Source: Tetradesmus obliquus (Eukaryota > Chlorophyta > Chlorophyceae > Sphaeropleales > Scenedesmaceae). From it: a stretch of 64,000 nucleotides of DNA. The stretch's first letter is position 1, and each line of letters opens with the position of its first letter. Below are positions 35,326 to 47,838 of this stretch, one piece after another. The position numbers and the translations under genes are program-made. Location of the stretch: assembly GCA_030272155.1 (NCBI GenBank), contig CP126197.1:496001-560000 (forward strand), read 5' to 3'. Below the pieces are notes generated by a model that was given only the letters and a program-made list of their open reading frames with translations, was not told the DNA's origin and did not search any database.

Positions 35326-36631
35326 AGGCAGCATTGTCATAGACGGTCAGCTGGACGATGCATGCTGGCAAGCTGCTGCATGGACTTCTGAGTTTGTTGA
35401 CATAGTGGGACCCCACTGGGGCCAGCCCTGGTTCCCTACTCGCGTCAAAATGGCATGGGACGATGCAGCGCTGTACATTGCAGCAGCTCTGGAGGAGCCC
35501 CGCGCATTTGCAAACCAAACCCTGCACGACAGGTAAAGTTCAGGTTTAGGGCTACAGCAGCATTGTCCGTGACCAAGTTTTGCACGACAGTTGGAGCAGC
35601 AACGCACTGTCTGACTGACAGCAGATTGTGACAGCAGGTGCATGCAGTGCAGCAAAGCGTGATGTCTTGGCTGGCTGCAAGAGTGTGGGACACCAGAAGG
35701 GGAAGCTAAGCAGGTGTTAGGTGTGAGTCTTTGGCGTAGTGTTGCAGCTTTGACTTGCCTGTTCTCGGCATATTGAGGCAAGTGACTGTACAACAGCGCG
35801 CAGCCACTACTGCTGGAGATTGCATGCTCAGATCAACAGCATAGAAAAGTTGAGTATGCCGCAATAGAGGCGACACTCTGTGCAGCAGTGCTGCAGCGAC
35901 TGCAACATCTCACACATCATATTGTACAGCAAGACACTGTGCGGGTGCAGCACATCATCACCGCGTACCTATCTGCATGTCTCCTGCTGTTGCTGCTGCT
36001 GCTGCTGCCTGCAGCATCATCTTCAGGGACAACGATTTTGAGGTGTGTGCAGCAAACGGTTTTGTTGTTCTGTGTTGCTGCTTCAATGAAGCACCGCGCC
36101 GGCATGGATTTGTGCTGTACAGCACATGCTTAGAATCGTCCTATTTACATCTGATGCAGCTGCGCCACGCATGAGGTGGTGACAGCTACATGTGTAAAGG
36201 TACCTTTACCATACAAGGACGTGTGGAAGTGAAGGTGTGCTGCAGCTTCTGCTGCAGCTGACCCAGCCGGGGACCACCCTGGTCAGCTGAGAGTACTGTA
36301 CATGTGATTTGACACTACTGCTGCCGCTGCTGCTGCCGCTGCTGCTGCCACTGCTGCTGCCGCCAGGTGTTCATCGACCCCGATAGTGACAACTGGATGT
36401 ACTACGAGCTGGAGGTGACTGATTCGGGGAGGGGGTGCAGTTGCATGTGCTGTGCTGTGCGTGCTGTGGTGTGCTGTGGTCTGCTGTGCTTCGCATGCTG
36501 TGCTGTGCTGTGCCGTGCTGTGTTGTGCTGATCCATATACATGGACTGATGCCAGCAATGCTCGTGATGCTGTGTACCGCTGCCTGCAGGTGAATGCACT
36601 GGGCAAGGTGTGGGACCTCTTCCTGGTGAGT

Positions 36632-36690
<59 letters not shown>

Positions 36691-38938
36691 CGCCATTGCG
36701 CATCAGTTGCAGTTCAACACAGCCGAACCTAGTCAAATTGCGGTACGTTTGAGCTCGCCATTGAGCTGATCTGCAGCCTCGTCACTGTTTCCTCTGCCAG
36801 TGAGACCTAAACCATTCGCCAGCAACACATGACGCTGTCTACCCAAACCTAAACCGCCTACCTTGTGCCTTGTGTTTGTACCGCACTCTGCTGGTGCTCA
36901 TTCTGTGCTGCAGGTTCGGCCCTACCGCAACGGCGGCCCCCCAGTCATGAACTGGGAAACAATCTTGCCTCGGGAACCAACAGAAACAGCCGGACCCACG
37001 GGATGGCAGCCGCTGTCAATTGCTGTGGCAGTGCAGGGCGCGGTCAACGCTGCTGAGGGATCACAGGGCTGGACAGTAGAACTGGCGCTGCCGTGGAGTT
37101 TGCTAAAACAAGCTGCGCAGCGCACCACGCCACCAAAACCAGGTTCGCTGAGTAACAAAATGGGTTTGCACCAATACCATAGTATAGAAGCAGGTGAGTG
37201 AGCAGGCATTGTTTCTCAGGGTTGGCAAATGTAACAGAATCGGCAGAGGCATGTGAGGCGGCTGGATGGCTCTAGAGCTGCTTGTATGCGCTCTTTGGCA
37301 ACACAGCACAATGCAAGCTAGCTCCACCTGGTGCAGTGTGACCTCGGTCGGACCCATGGATGAAGTGTAGTTGATTTGACTGTGGTACTGTGCGCTGATT
37401 CCTGCATGTTCTGCGTGCTGCGGCTGCTGCCGCAGGCGACCAGTGGCGTATCAATTTCTCTCGAGTACAGTGGAACGTGACCTGGGATGAGCAGTTGCAG
37501 ACGTATGTAAAGGTGCGACGCCTGCAGCTGCTGTATCACAATGCATGCATGCACCAAGCACCACCCCATAACAGCTCCAACAACCCCAAGCTCCAACTTG
37601 TTAGCTCCAACTGCGTACACAGTATGCACCAAGCTCCACTGCATAACAGCTCCACCACAGTGCCCTTGCTGTGGCTTGTGTCTGCAGCCCAAAACCAGCA
37701 ACGGCGTCTTAACACACAGTGTTCCCAATCTGTGGTGCTTGATGCATATGTATACATGTGCATCAATCACCCACTGCTGCCGCAGGAGCCTGCCGACCAG
37801 CCGGGCTACAACTGGGTGTGGGCGCCACAGTGGCAGGTGCAGATGCACCAGCCGGAAACATGGGGCTACCTGCACTTCTCTGATGCACCAGGGGAGCTAC
37901 AAACCCTAGGTGGCAGCAGCAGCAGTGATAGCAGCAGTGATGAAAGCAGCAGCAGCAGCGGCGGCGATAGCAAGGCGAGGAGCTGTGCGGATGAGTTTGT
38001 GGCTGATCCCACTTGGCCTGCGCGGGCGCTGCTGATGGATGTGTACCATGCGCAGACGCAGTGCTGGCAGGTGAGGGAGTCAAACATCGCACAGCAGCAG
38101 CAGCAGCAGCAGCAGCAAACAAAAAGTACTTGAGCAGAGGGTGATTTGCACAACCACAGCAAGCTGCAGTTTACATGTCCCTTGTCTGCCTCACTCTGTG
38201 TTGCCTGCAGGAGCGAGGCCGCTTCTGCAGCTCCCTGGCTGAGATGTGCATCACCTGTTTTGGCTGAAGCAGCCAGCCTTGTGCTTGCCTAAAGATACAG
38301 CTGCAAGAAGTGTGTGCTCCTTGCCTCACCGCATCTTCTGACTGCAGGAGCAAGGCCGCTTCTGCAGCTCCCTGGCGGAGATGGGCATCAGCTGCCAGCA
38401 GCCAGTGGCCGATACGCTGCAGGTACACACCACACCGGTGAGTTTGCTGCTTTAATTGCAGCTGCCCGACAGTGATCGACCTTGGCAAGCGTCCTGCCTC
38501 AGCAGCTAATGCCGCAACCCAAATGAATAACAGTGTGCTGCTGCCAGTTCACTGACAGCTGTGGCACCTTCTGCTGCTCTGCTGTTGCGCCAGTTCTCGT
38601 TCGTTGCATCAACAACGGTCCCAGCGCCATGGCAGGTTGAAGCTGAAGACAGCAGCAGCAGCAGCAGCAGCAGCGGCAGCAGCGGTAGCAGCAGCAGCAG
38701 CAGCAGCAGCGGCAGCAGCGGCAGCAGCGGCAGCAGCAGCAGCAGCAGCAGCAACCACATAATGGTGCTGGTGGACCAGGTGGGCAGGCTGGCACAGTTC
38801 CCAGTTGATGCCCAGGGGCACGCTGTGCCTGGTGCAGCATACAACCCCTTTGATGGCAACAGTCAGTGGCTGCCTGACGAGCAGAGCAGAGGGCTGTCGT
38901 GTCTGAGCAAGGGTGCGGCAGCTGCTGAAACCACCTGA
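34502..38938 (+). CDS. Secreted CBM9-like (carbohydrate-binding family 9-like) protein
   Basis: Ten exons (34502-34643, 35328-35532, 36015-36042, 36367-36414, 36590-36625, 36914-37142, 37436-37512, 37786-38070, 38348-38437, 38594-38938) sum to 1485 nt, giving 494 residues; all phases close. A signal peptide (MGVSLCTFLVVAAALLCAQA) is followed by the CBM9-like pattern: IDGQLDDACWQAA, TRVKMAWDDAALYIAAALEE, IIFRDNDFEVFIDPDSDN, YYELEVNALGKVWDLFL, RPYRNGGPP, GWTVELALPW, PGDQWRINFSRVQW, NWVWAPQW, MHQPETWGYLHFSD. This order is typical of the stand-alone family related to xylanase CBM9 and DOMON-like sandwiches, which binds sugars or haem-like ligands. The later part has Ser-rich insertions coded by AGC tracts. 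It probably acts outside the cell. The donor after 37142 (GTTCGC) is weak but gives the conserved junction. Confidence 0.88.
34974..35290 (+). repeat. Three 5' copies of the CBM9 core exon, each behind a CTG tract
   Basis: The units at about 34974-35058, 35089-35175 and 35204-35290 repeat the first 75-80 bases of exon 35328-35532 (VIDGQLDDACWQA, EFVDI variants). Each is followed by GGGGGCACTG-like or similar sequence and a CTG tract ending in CTGCAG. The period is about 115-120 bp. Only the fourth copy continues into the full exon. Confidence 0.92.
36633..36689. repeat. (CTG)n microsatellite in a CBM9-gene intron
   Basis: About 19 uninterrupted CTG units shortly after the donor at 36626. Confidence 0.9.
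38204..38252 (+). repeat. 5' copy of exon 38348-38437
   Basis: It repeats the acceptor and first 12 codons (E-RGRFCSSLAEM variant) about 137 bp upstream of the intact exon. Confidence 0.88.
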
Positions 38939-40514
38939 TGCAGCAGCTGCTGCAATATGCTTGCATCAACAGCAGCACTGTGTGACACAGGCAAGCTAGC
39001 TGTTGTTGTCTGCTTAGCGCATGAATGTCTGTGGTGTAAGTGTTGATAGCATGTGATGCTGTTGAAAGACAGTTTTGCATATGGCATGTGAGCATGTAAG
39101 TATCCATGGACAGCCAGGTTTGAGCTGAGATGACACTGTCACAGGCTGAAGTTCAAAGGCCTGACCACGATGAGCTTAGTCGTCACCCGCTCCGTCAGCA
39201 CACTCTGAAGCACGTGACCATGTCCAACGTTACACTACTGGAATGATAATATCCGCTTACGGCCCACTGAAGGCTTCAACGCAACGACAAGCGCATTGCG
39301 CAACCACCTGATGTATCCATACTGCGTCACCATCAACCATCATCACCAGTACCAGCAGGTTCCACCAGCCAAGTGCACCAGCCCTATCAAACCACCCGCC
39401 TCGCAGCATGTGCTGTTGTACACTGGACTGAGGTAAAGGCTGGTCACAGGTTGCAGGCTGCTGTACAAGCGGCTGTCCAACGTTGCTGTGCTGATGTCAC
39501 TCCGCTGCTGCTCTCACAAAATGCAGCTGCTTCAGCAGCTGATGCTCATCCTAGTGCTCGCCACCCACTCATATAGAGCCATGCTGGGCGCAGCTGTCAC
39601 AGCTACTGACAGCGCCCTCAGACCTCTCAAGTGTCACTCAGGATGCTCACCAAACTGCATCACGTCATGGCCTAGGCCTGCCACATCATAAATGCATCTA
39701 TCCATATGATGAGTCTTACTCACAAGTAGCATGCAGCCCTTGAAACTGCCTGTGGGCCTTTGTCTGCTAGCAGCTGACAAACTTGACACGCCACTCCCCT
39801 CTTATACATAGCTCAGGCCCGTGCAACAGCAATCACCAAGGCCCCTGCAATCGTGCAAAACCGCACTCATGCACACTGCTCAGCCATGGCTCACAAGTAC
39901 AGTGCGTAGCGCTCTTACTACAACCTTCTGCTTGCTAGCAGCCGCTACAACTGTGTATGCTGCGACATATCCCTGCTCTGTCAAGCACCACTCGCCACAC
40001 GCTCGCAGTGCATTGTGTTGCATTATGCTTTTGCAGAGCCTGCTTCCTGCAACTCTTTGCAGTGCAGCCAACCTGCCGCACACCAGACGCCAGGCAGCAA
40101 TCTAGCCATGATCAACACCACTGACGACTCCAAAATGACAAAGGACGCTCGTGCACGCCTCCACTAACAACTAGATGCATCAACCACAAGCCACAACAGT
40201 CTCCAGAACCCTCAACTGATGTAGCACAAGATGCATACTCGTTTTGTATAGAGTGCTCTCTCCTCGCCTATTGCCGCTTCAGCCCAGCTTGCTGCCGGCC
40301 AGCAGTGCCCCCATTGCCACTACTTGTACCAGCACCATTCCTAGTGCCACCGCTGCCGCCACTGCTGGTCTGCTGCCCCCTCACCTGCACTGGCAACACT
40401 TTGTAACTGATGAAGCACACAACGCTCCCTTGTTTTGCAGCGTGCTATGCGAAAGCATCACCACACGGAACACACAGCTCCGCTCTTCCTTGACAGCTCA
40501 AACATTTTTGTGCC
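38939..40514. other. Intergenic region
   Basis: No gene is seen between the CBM9-like and plastid-protein 3' ends, which converge here. About 40278-40390 is a diverged copy of the plastid gene's terminal exon. Confidence 0.5.
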
Positions 40515-41522
40515 TCATCCCAGCTTGCTGCCGGCCAGCAGCGCCCCCAGTATCACCACTGGGCCCAGCACCACCCCCAGTGCTACAACTGCAGCCTTTG
40601 CTGCTTCCTCCTGGTCCGCTGCGCGCTCCTCCTCGCTCGCAACATACATGCGGTTGCGGTCGGCAGCGCGCCTGCAGGCAAAAACACAACAAAACAACCA
40701 CAAACACGTCAGCGCATGCGCAAGAGTGGTGCAGCGCCTGCTGGGCTTTGCCTGAAGTTGCGTGTGATGCAGCCTGTTACAGGATGCAGCAGCTGGCAGC
40801 TGAGACAGCGAGTGAACATGTGCATCCTTAGCTGGGTGCTGAGGCTGGCAGCCGCCACAACAAAATGCCAGAACCTGAGAAGTAGCATGCCGCAACAAGC
40901 ACTCGAGGCACGCGTCCTTTGTAACCGAGTAGCCAGTCCTGTTTTTCTTTTGATTACACAAAAAAAGTTTACACAAAAGCAATGACCAAAGCAGCATACA
41001 GTACCCCGAGCCGCACCTGAAGTACTTGAGGTACTCGTTGACCGCATAGCTGATGTCATAGTTGTCATGTTTTTTGGAAATAACATACTACTAACAACAT
41101 ACTTTGAAAGCAGATGACACGCCCGGCCCCACCTGAAGTACTTGAGGTACTCGTCCTTCTTGACCGCGTAGCTGATAGTGTCTGCCTTCAGGAAGCTGGC
41201 CGCCTGGAAGCCAAACACCAGCGCCTTGGCCTTGCGGGACACCTCGCTTGTTGGATGCCCCCCAATACTGCAGCACAACACAGCACAGCACACCGCAAGC
41301 TAGTCAGCCAGTGATTACGGCAGTCAGCCAAACACTAGCGCCTTGGCCTTGCTGGACACCTCGCTTGTTGGATGCCCTCGGATGCTGCAGTCAGACAATA
41401 AAAAATGCAGCCGGCCAGTACTTCAGTGAAGATGGCAGAAAGAAAATCTGGAAGATCAGCCAAAGATCAGCGCCTTGGCCTTGCGGGACACCTCGGATGT
41501 AGGATGCCCTCGGATACTGCAG
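40278..41522 (-). repeat. Stutter copies around the last exons of the plastid-type gene
   Basis: About 40390-40278 repeats the end of terminal exon 40671-40515 (ALLAGSKLG and stop) beyond the stop codon. 41060-41011 is a 3' copy of exon 41267-41133 with a loss inside it. 41394-41335 and 41522-41468 are 5' copies of the same exon (GHPTSEVS..KAKAL). Confidence 0.9.
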
Positions 41523-41805
41523 CACGGCAGTGAGCCAGTCAGTCAACATCAGCAGTCAATGATGCAGTCGGTCAATAAGGCAGCCAAAGATTAGCATGTC
41601 GTAGCACCCCAATTCAGGTTCCATCACATCATACCAACTTCAGGTCCCGTCAAAATTAAACAATCAAATTCAAAACACAGAAACTCACCGCTTGTACAGG
41701 GCTTCTGCCTGGCGGGCATTTCCAAGCGTATCGTAGCACACCGCTGCCTGCAGCGTTGACATGCCGCCCAGCCTGCTCTTCAGCGGCACCTTGGCACGCA
41801 CCTGT

Positions 41806-41837
<32 letters not shown>

Positions 41838-44800
41838 CAGCTCTACTGGTTGAAAGGTGGGCAATCTCAAGCGTCTGCAGCTTTTGCGCAGAAGCACTTG
41901 TTGCCAAATCACTCAACAGCACAACTACTTACATCTGGGTGCAAAAAATGCTGTTGAATTTGACATGCTATCTTCTGCCGCAACAGCCCTACACTGCACT
42001 CCTCAAGCTGCACAACCTGCCTTCCCTGGTAAGCTGCAAATCGAAGCAACCCATGGCCAAGCCCACCTCGCAAAGAGCACCAAGGCCTGCTGCAGCGCGC
42101 TGCGGTTGAACAGCACGCTGGCCTCGCTTGATGCATTTTGGGCAGCAGCCGCCTCCTCCTCCGACAGGCTGTCCAAAAACACAGTTCCTGGTGCTGCCGT
42201 TCGCGACAGCTGTTTTGTGGCTGGCTCAGAATACTCCTCTAAACAACGCTAAAAACTGTCTGAAGAGCCTGGTCAAAAGCCAGTGGACTGCCAGCCTGCA
42301 CCTACCTCGTCAAACAGCACCAGCGCCTGCTGCAGCGCGCCGCGCTTGAACAGCACTGACGCCTCGTCAAACGTCTTCTGCGCTGCCTTCAGCTCCTCCT
42401 CGCTCAGGCTGTCTGTGAATGTGGCAGCCTTGTAGCGCTGCAGTGCAGCGGCATACTCAGCCTGCGCATGGCAGCAGCAGCAGCAGCAGCAGCAGCACCG
42501 CATATTGGTCAGACATACATGCCTACAAGATGCAGTCGCCAGCTCCTCCTCCGACGCGGCTGCCTGTGAAAGTGGCCGCCTTGTAGCGCTGCAGCGCGGC
42601 AGCATACTCAGCCTGCAGATGGAGGGGGCGGGGTGGGCAAGCAGCAGCATTTCAGAGTGACACTTGCAGCAGCTGGAGGGGCTTGAGTTGGCTGCTGACG
42701 CTCCAGCCCGGATTGCATGGCCCGTCGAGGCCTGGCTGAACACAACACAGCTGTTGTACTGCTACACTACCAGCAGCAGTCCACATCCAAGAGAGCAGCG
42801 CTGCAGCAGCTGACCATCACCAAAGTTGTACAGCAGAACATCACACGGTCGACGCGGCGGTCACTTGCTTCTGTTTCCTTTGCTTGGTGAAACCGACAGC
42901 GATTGTAATAAAGGGATTTTGTGGCTGTGCATAGAAGCAATCCGCCTCACCTCGCGTGCTGCCTTCTGCTCTGGTGTTTCCAGCTCCTGCCCGGGCCGGA
43001 TGTTGCGCCCGCCGCCGTACGCCTGGCTGATGTTGTTGGGGCGCGGGAACACGCCCCAGGTTGTCACCTTGGGCTTGTACCTGCGGTACAGCAATTCATG
43101 AATAGCGGCTGCAGTCAGCACACATCCGCCGCCACCATGGAACTTATCAAGTTGTGTCACACTTATCAAGTTGTGTCACACTTATCAAGTTGTGTCACAC
43201 TTATCAAGTTGTGTCACACTTATCAAGTTGTGTCACACTTATCAAGTTGTGTCACACTTGGTGCAGCGGCAGGCGGGAACACACCCCAGGTCGTGACCTT
43301 GGGCTTGTACCTGTGGGGATGAATGAATTAATTGTGGTGCGTTGGCACAAAGACGGCCATCCACATGCAATTGCTCTAGAGGGAGTGCAAGGGCAGGGGT
43401 TGGGCTGCAGGCATGCCCACACAGCTGCATGCCTGCTGATGACAACAGCATGTGACATGCACTGCAAGCACCTCGACTGCTGCATGACCTGCAGGGGTGC
43501 AAGCACAAGCAACATCGCAACAGTTGCTGCATCGCCAGGCCCATACCGCATGCTTGGGTAGCAGCCAGCTGCCAATCAGCCACACGCAGCAGAGCATGAA
43601 CTCCAAAATCCACACTGCAAAGTCCAAAACTTCACGGCCGCTCACTTCTCGCCGCCTTCAGCGCCGCTGTCAGCCGCCACGCCGCCCCCCGCAGCAGCAG
43701 CTGCTGCAGCTGCCTCAGGCGTTGCTGTGCTGCCTGCTGCTGTGCTGCCTGCTGCAGGCGCTGCTGCTGCTGGTGGCTGGAAGTCCTCTGGGAAAGCAGT
43801 GATGATCTCTGCTCCTCGCTGTCGCATGGCTGCTTCCTTTGCTGCTGTGAAGTCCTCTAGTCGCATGCTGGAATCTATCTTCGGCTGGTCTGCAGGGCAT
43901 TATGCAGGTGTATTTTGGCTGCATGTTATGTCACAAAAAAACAGGTTGGAGCCTACAGCTGACAAGGGCGTCGAGTGCAAGGATACAGGTATAACAGTGA
44001 TAACAATAGGATTGCACTCGCTCGAAGCTGCAGGTGCTTGCTTAGCAATGATGATACCACACTTGTACTTTTGTTTATCGTTTTTCAGTACAACACATGC
44101 AGCTGGCAGGCACTGCCGTCTGGGCAGCCCAGGTGAGACACTGCCAGTACTGCTGTGACGTACTGCAAGCCAGCTATGCCGCTGCGCTTCTAGGCGCGCT
44201 GACCGCTTCTGCTTACAACGCGCTGCACACGGGTGGCACGGCAACTGCCGCACTGTACATTGCAATTGCTTGGCTTTGGTGTTTCTACTGCTGTCAGGGT
44301 CTTTGCAGGCCAACATGCAGCAGCAGCAGCAGCAGCAGCGCTCACCCGGCCGCTCCTGCAGCACGCCTTTCAGCCAGTCTGCTGCCTCGTCAGCGCTGCC
44401 AGTGCCTGCCTTCTTGGGTGCTGTTGTCATCAGGTCCTGCACACTAGGTACCTCAGGATTGGTATAAAAGTCAGGCCTGGCAGGTGCAGGCCTCTCCCCT
44501 GGGGTAGGATCTTCCTGCTGCAGGCGGTCTAGTGCGTTTGCAGCAGGAGATGATGCGTTTTGCTGCTGCTGGGAAGTTTGCTGGATGTAGCTGGAGTATT
44601 CGCTGCTTTGGGAGGCCATACTGGCTTGCTGCTGCAGCAGCTGCTGCGCATACTGCTGCCGCAGGGCCTCCTGCTGCTCTTCTGAAAAGCTGAGATCAGT
44701 TTCACTGCTGCTGCTGCTGCTGCTGCCAGCAGCAGAGGCTGCCTGCTTGTACGCCTTGGCTGCAGCCATGCGTGCCAGCAGGGCATCCTTGCCGCCCCCT

Positions 44801-45069
44801 GCAGCCGCACTGCTGCTGCTGCTGCTGCTACCAGCTGCATCGGGTGGGCTCACTGCCACTGATACTTGTGAGGGGGCATTGGAGCTGCTCACCCCCTGGT
44901 CACTGCTGCTGCTGTGTACCACCAGCACTGATGTACGCACTGGTCCTTGTTGTGCAGCATGCACTGAGCCAGCTGGCACCAAGGCAATCCCAGTGCTCCT
45001 GCGATCTGTTTTCAGCTTCCTGCTGCTAACGATGCCGGCACTGCTGCCTGCTACAGCATGCAGCAGCAT
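40515..45069 (-). CDS. Conserved plant-type plastid protein, TPR-like, with C-terminal anchor
   Basis: Seven exons (45069-44346, 43889-43646, 43080-42951, 42461-42306, 41801-41689, 41267-41133, 40671-40515) sum to 1659 nt, giving 552 residues; all phases close. The first about 50 residues are Ser/Arg/Ala-rich and hydroxylated like a chloroplast transit peptide. A Ser/Gln-rich region follows, then a well-conserved-looking block YKPKVTTWGVFPRPNNISQA...GGGRNIRPGQELETPEQ (about 323-366). Next are helical repeats of TPR character (EYAAALQRYKAA, FKRGALQQALVLFDE, MSTLQAAVCYDTLGNARQAE ALYKR; about 367-500). One hydrophobic segment (VVALGVVLGPVVILGALLAG) sits near the end. I believe land-plant homologues exist, but I cannot name one. 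It is probably a plastid membrane protein with a soluble TPR-like domain. Confidence 0.78.
42062..43312 (-). repeat. Stutter copies around middle exons of the plastid-type gene
   Basis: 42614-42552 is a 5' copy and 42196-42062 a diverged 3' copy of exon 42461-42306. 43312-43262 is a 5' copy of exon 43080-42951 (YKPKVTTWGVFP). Confidence 0.9.
43142..43256. repeat. 19-bp minisatellite, six units
   Basis: Unit ACTTATCAAGTTGTGTCAC, six essentially identical copies, between a stutter copy and exon 43080-42951 in an intron. Confidence 0.95.
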
Positions 45070-45707
45070 GGTGTGGTGCAGTGATGGTTGCTGGTATGTA
45101 GGAGGGTAGGTGGTTGGAAGCGACTAGCACAACGGGCAGGCGCCCGTTGTACCAAATGACGAACTATGAAGTGTGCTCAAAGCTGAAGGGTCGAAGCAAA
45201 GCTTGCGCGGGTAGAATGCGCCAACGAGGGGCGCTGACAATGAAGAGCCACTGGCTGTGTTCACGGCCTGACTATTAGAAGTGATGGTATGCAACAAACG
45301 TCTAAGGTGGCAAGATCGGAGTCGAGCAGCTCTGTTTGCAAGGTTGCAAAACACACCACACTTGATGGACGCCGATGCAGCGAGCTACTTCTGTAGATTG
45401 ATGCAGTAGAACACTGCAGCAAGCATCGTGCGTGGAAATGGGTATAACGGTCTTTCATCAGCAGTGACACAGCCTGACAACCACGGACCCTTGCTGTCTG
45501 ACAGCAGCTGTGGAGCGACTTGCAGAGCTGAGGAACTAAAGGTATCTTACAGAAACTGCTTTGAACGCCTCTACGTTGAGCTGCAAGCATACTGTACTCG
45601 TCTCTACACAAGACCACATTGCCATGGACCATGCACTGTAGACAGCACTACTGCTTAGTAGCTGTAGCTGAACAAAATACTAACACAGATTCGGCAAGCA
45701 CATCCGC
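45070..45707. other. Region between divergent plastid-type and Gln-rich genes
   Basis: No gene is seen. It should contain both promoters, but no element was identified. Confidence 0.45.
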
Positions 45708-46164
45708 ATGCAGTGTTCAAGGCTGCTGCCGTGCAGCAGCAGCACCCGCAGCAGCACCAGCAAGAGCAGCAGCAGCAGGTGCCATGCTGTAGTAGTCGAG
45801 GCAGTATCACGCAAGAACAGTGAGTAACGCAGCACCCTGTGACAGTAATGGCACATGCTGTAGCTTTGTGCTTTGTGCCGCCCCTACTGCTGTTGAGGCA
45901 GCGCTACTTTCACTTACAATTCATCCTCAGATGCTTGCGACAGCTGCCTTGGCTCGATATCAGCACCAGTTCTAATGGAGTATCAGCATTATCCTGAACC
46001 GCATGCTGCTGCTGCTGTCTCTGCATGCAGACCGGCCCGCAAGGCGGCGGGCGCACAAGCTCTGGAAGCAGCAGCAGAAGCAGCAGAAGCAGTTTGTGTC
46101 GATGACGCAGAAGCAGGACGTGTGGTATGAGGTAGTACAGCCAGATGAAGCACCACCTGCAAAT

Positions 46165-46207
<43 letters not shown>

Positions 46208-47306
46208 GTGTGTTCTGGGTGGAGCACCGTAGGAGCCCTCAAGAGTCGCAGCAATTCAGGCAGCAGCAGAAGGCGCACCGGCCACCAACCAAGAGGGGAA
46301 CCAGCGTCGACGGTGCGTCTGCAGCAGCGGCAGCAGCAGCAGCTGTTGAGTGCCAGTCTGCATGTCGTCACGGGTCGTGTGCGGCACTCTCAGCTGCTTG
46401 CCGGCCCAGGGCTAGTTCATTGAGTTCTGCACGAGCCCAGGATGTGTTGCTGCCATAAGCTGCTTGGGGTTGCCTCAGACCCTGCACAGCTCAGCAGTCG
46501 TTGAGCCTTGGCTGACTTTGCTTGGTTGGCCTTGTGCACATGCCACAGCTCTGCTGCATGGAGGCAGTTGCGATATGCAGAACACACATAGAGCTCAAGG
46601 TACCCCATGCTTCCTCTGCTGCTGCTGCCCTGCAGACCTGCTGCAGACCACTGATCAGCTGCTGCAACTGAGCAGCAGCATCGGACAGCCAGCAGGCCTA
46701 CATGATGACCAGCAGTGGCAGCAGCAGCAGCAGCAATGGCAACAACAGCAGCAGCCGTGGCAGCAGCAGCAGCATTGGCAACAACAGCAGCAGCCGTGGC
46801 AGCAGCAGCAGCAGTGGCGGCAAGGTGAGCCTGCCGACGTTTCATGGCAGCAGCAGCAGCATCTGCAGCCGCAGCCGATGCAGCAGCAGCATCTGCAGCC
46901 GCAGCCGATGCAGCAGCTGCAGCAGCAGCCGCTTTTCAGCAGTGACATGCTGCTGCAGGATGTGCAGGCTCTCCACACAAGCAGCAGGAAGCCACGCAGC
47001 AGCGGCAGCAGTAGACGCAGCAACCACCAAGAGGCTGGCAGCTGGGCTGCAGGCACATCAGGTTCACCTGCTGATGGCACAAGTCAGCGGGGACGCAGCC
47101 CGACACCTGCAGGCACACTAGGTTCAGCTGCTACACATGTCTCTTCACGTAGCAGCCCACAGCGGAGCGTGCAGCAGGACATGCAGCAGCGCAGAAGAGA
47201 GGAGGGAGAGCTGCAACAGCGTGCAGATGCCGCCGCAGGGGGTAGCAGCAATGAGCAGGCTGAGCAAGCTGGCGATGATGATTGGCCGGTTGACGATGAC
47301 TGGTGA
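45708..47306 (+). CDS. Gln-rich protein with transit-like leader and acidic Trp tail
   Basis: Three exons (45708-45819, 46031-46312, 46636-47306) join in phase and give 354 residues. The leader (MQCSRLLPCSSSTRSSTSKS) is rich in Ser/Arg and lacks acids, as a plastid transit peptide would. Next is a basic segment RPARRRAHKLWKQQQKQQKQ and the motif VWYEVVQPDEAPPA...VFWVEHRR, interrupted by a poly-Ser run. The last exon is mostly WQQQQQ-type repeats and QPM repeats. The protein ends with the acidic motif DDDWPVDDDW. No family was recognised. No exon-edge copies were noticed. Confidence 0.6.
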
Positions 47307-47838
47307 CAACTGGTAGTTGAGGCGCTATATGGCGCTCTCGTAGAGCAGTTTGTTGGGAAAGGACCACATGTGCATGTGCTAGGGCACCGGTGCTTCCGGC
47401 CCGGGACTGAGCATTGTTTGCTGCCATCAGCGCAGCAGGCTTGCAGAATATTTTGTCAGGTAAATGATCAAACTATGCTGGGCTTGGACGCGTCAACACA
47501 GATTGAGAAAATGCCGCCAAGGACCTCGGTGCCAAGGAACCCTGGGGAACAACACGCGAGCAGGTGCGCATGTGTTGTGGTGGAATCTTTTGAATTGAAG
47601 ATAGCGTTGTTCCTCTCACCTTGTATTGCTGACTCGTAATGCAATCGTCATAGCGACAGTTGCTGCCCTCAACTGTTCCTACCCTTGTGCTCTGCAGACG
47701 AGCCTCGAGCTTGATTAAATGACCAAAGTTTGCACCAGTATATGTTCGAAGCAACTGCCTAGATGACTTCGCTGGTGATTTAGCGAAAGCGAGTTCAGTT
47801 CTCAGCTGAGGAGAATTCTCAGCCCCTCGGTGCAACGC
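47307..47838. other. Intergenic region
   Basis: No gene is seen between two genes on the same strand. Confidence 0.45.

Noticed and set aside
43142..43256. CRISPR-like array
   Set aside because: The units are contiguous with no unique spacers; it is a minisatellite in an intron of a eukaryotic gene.
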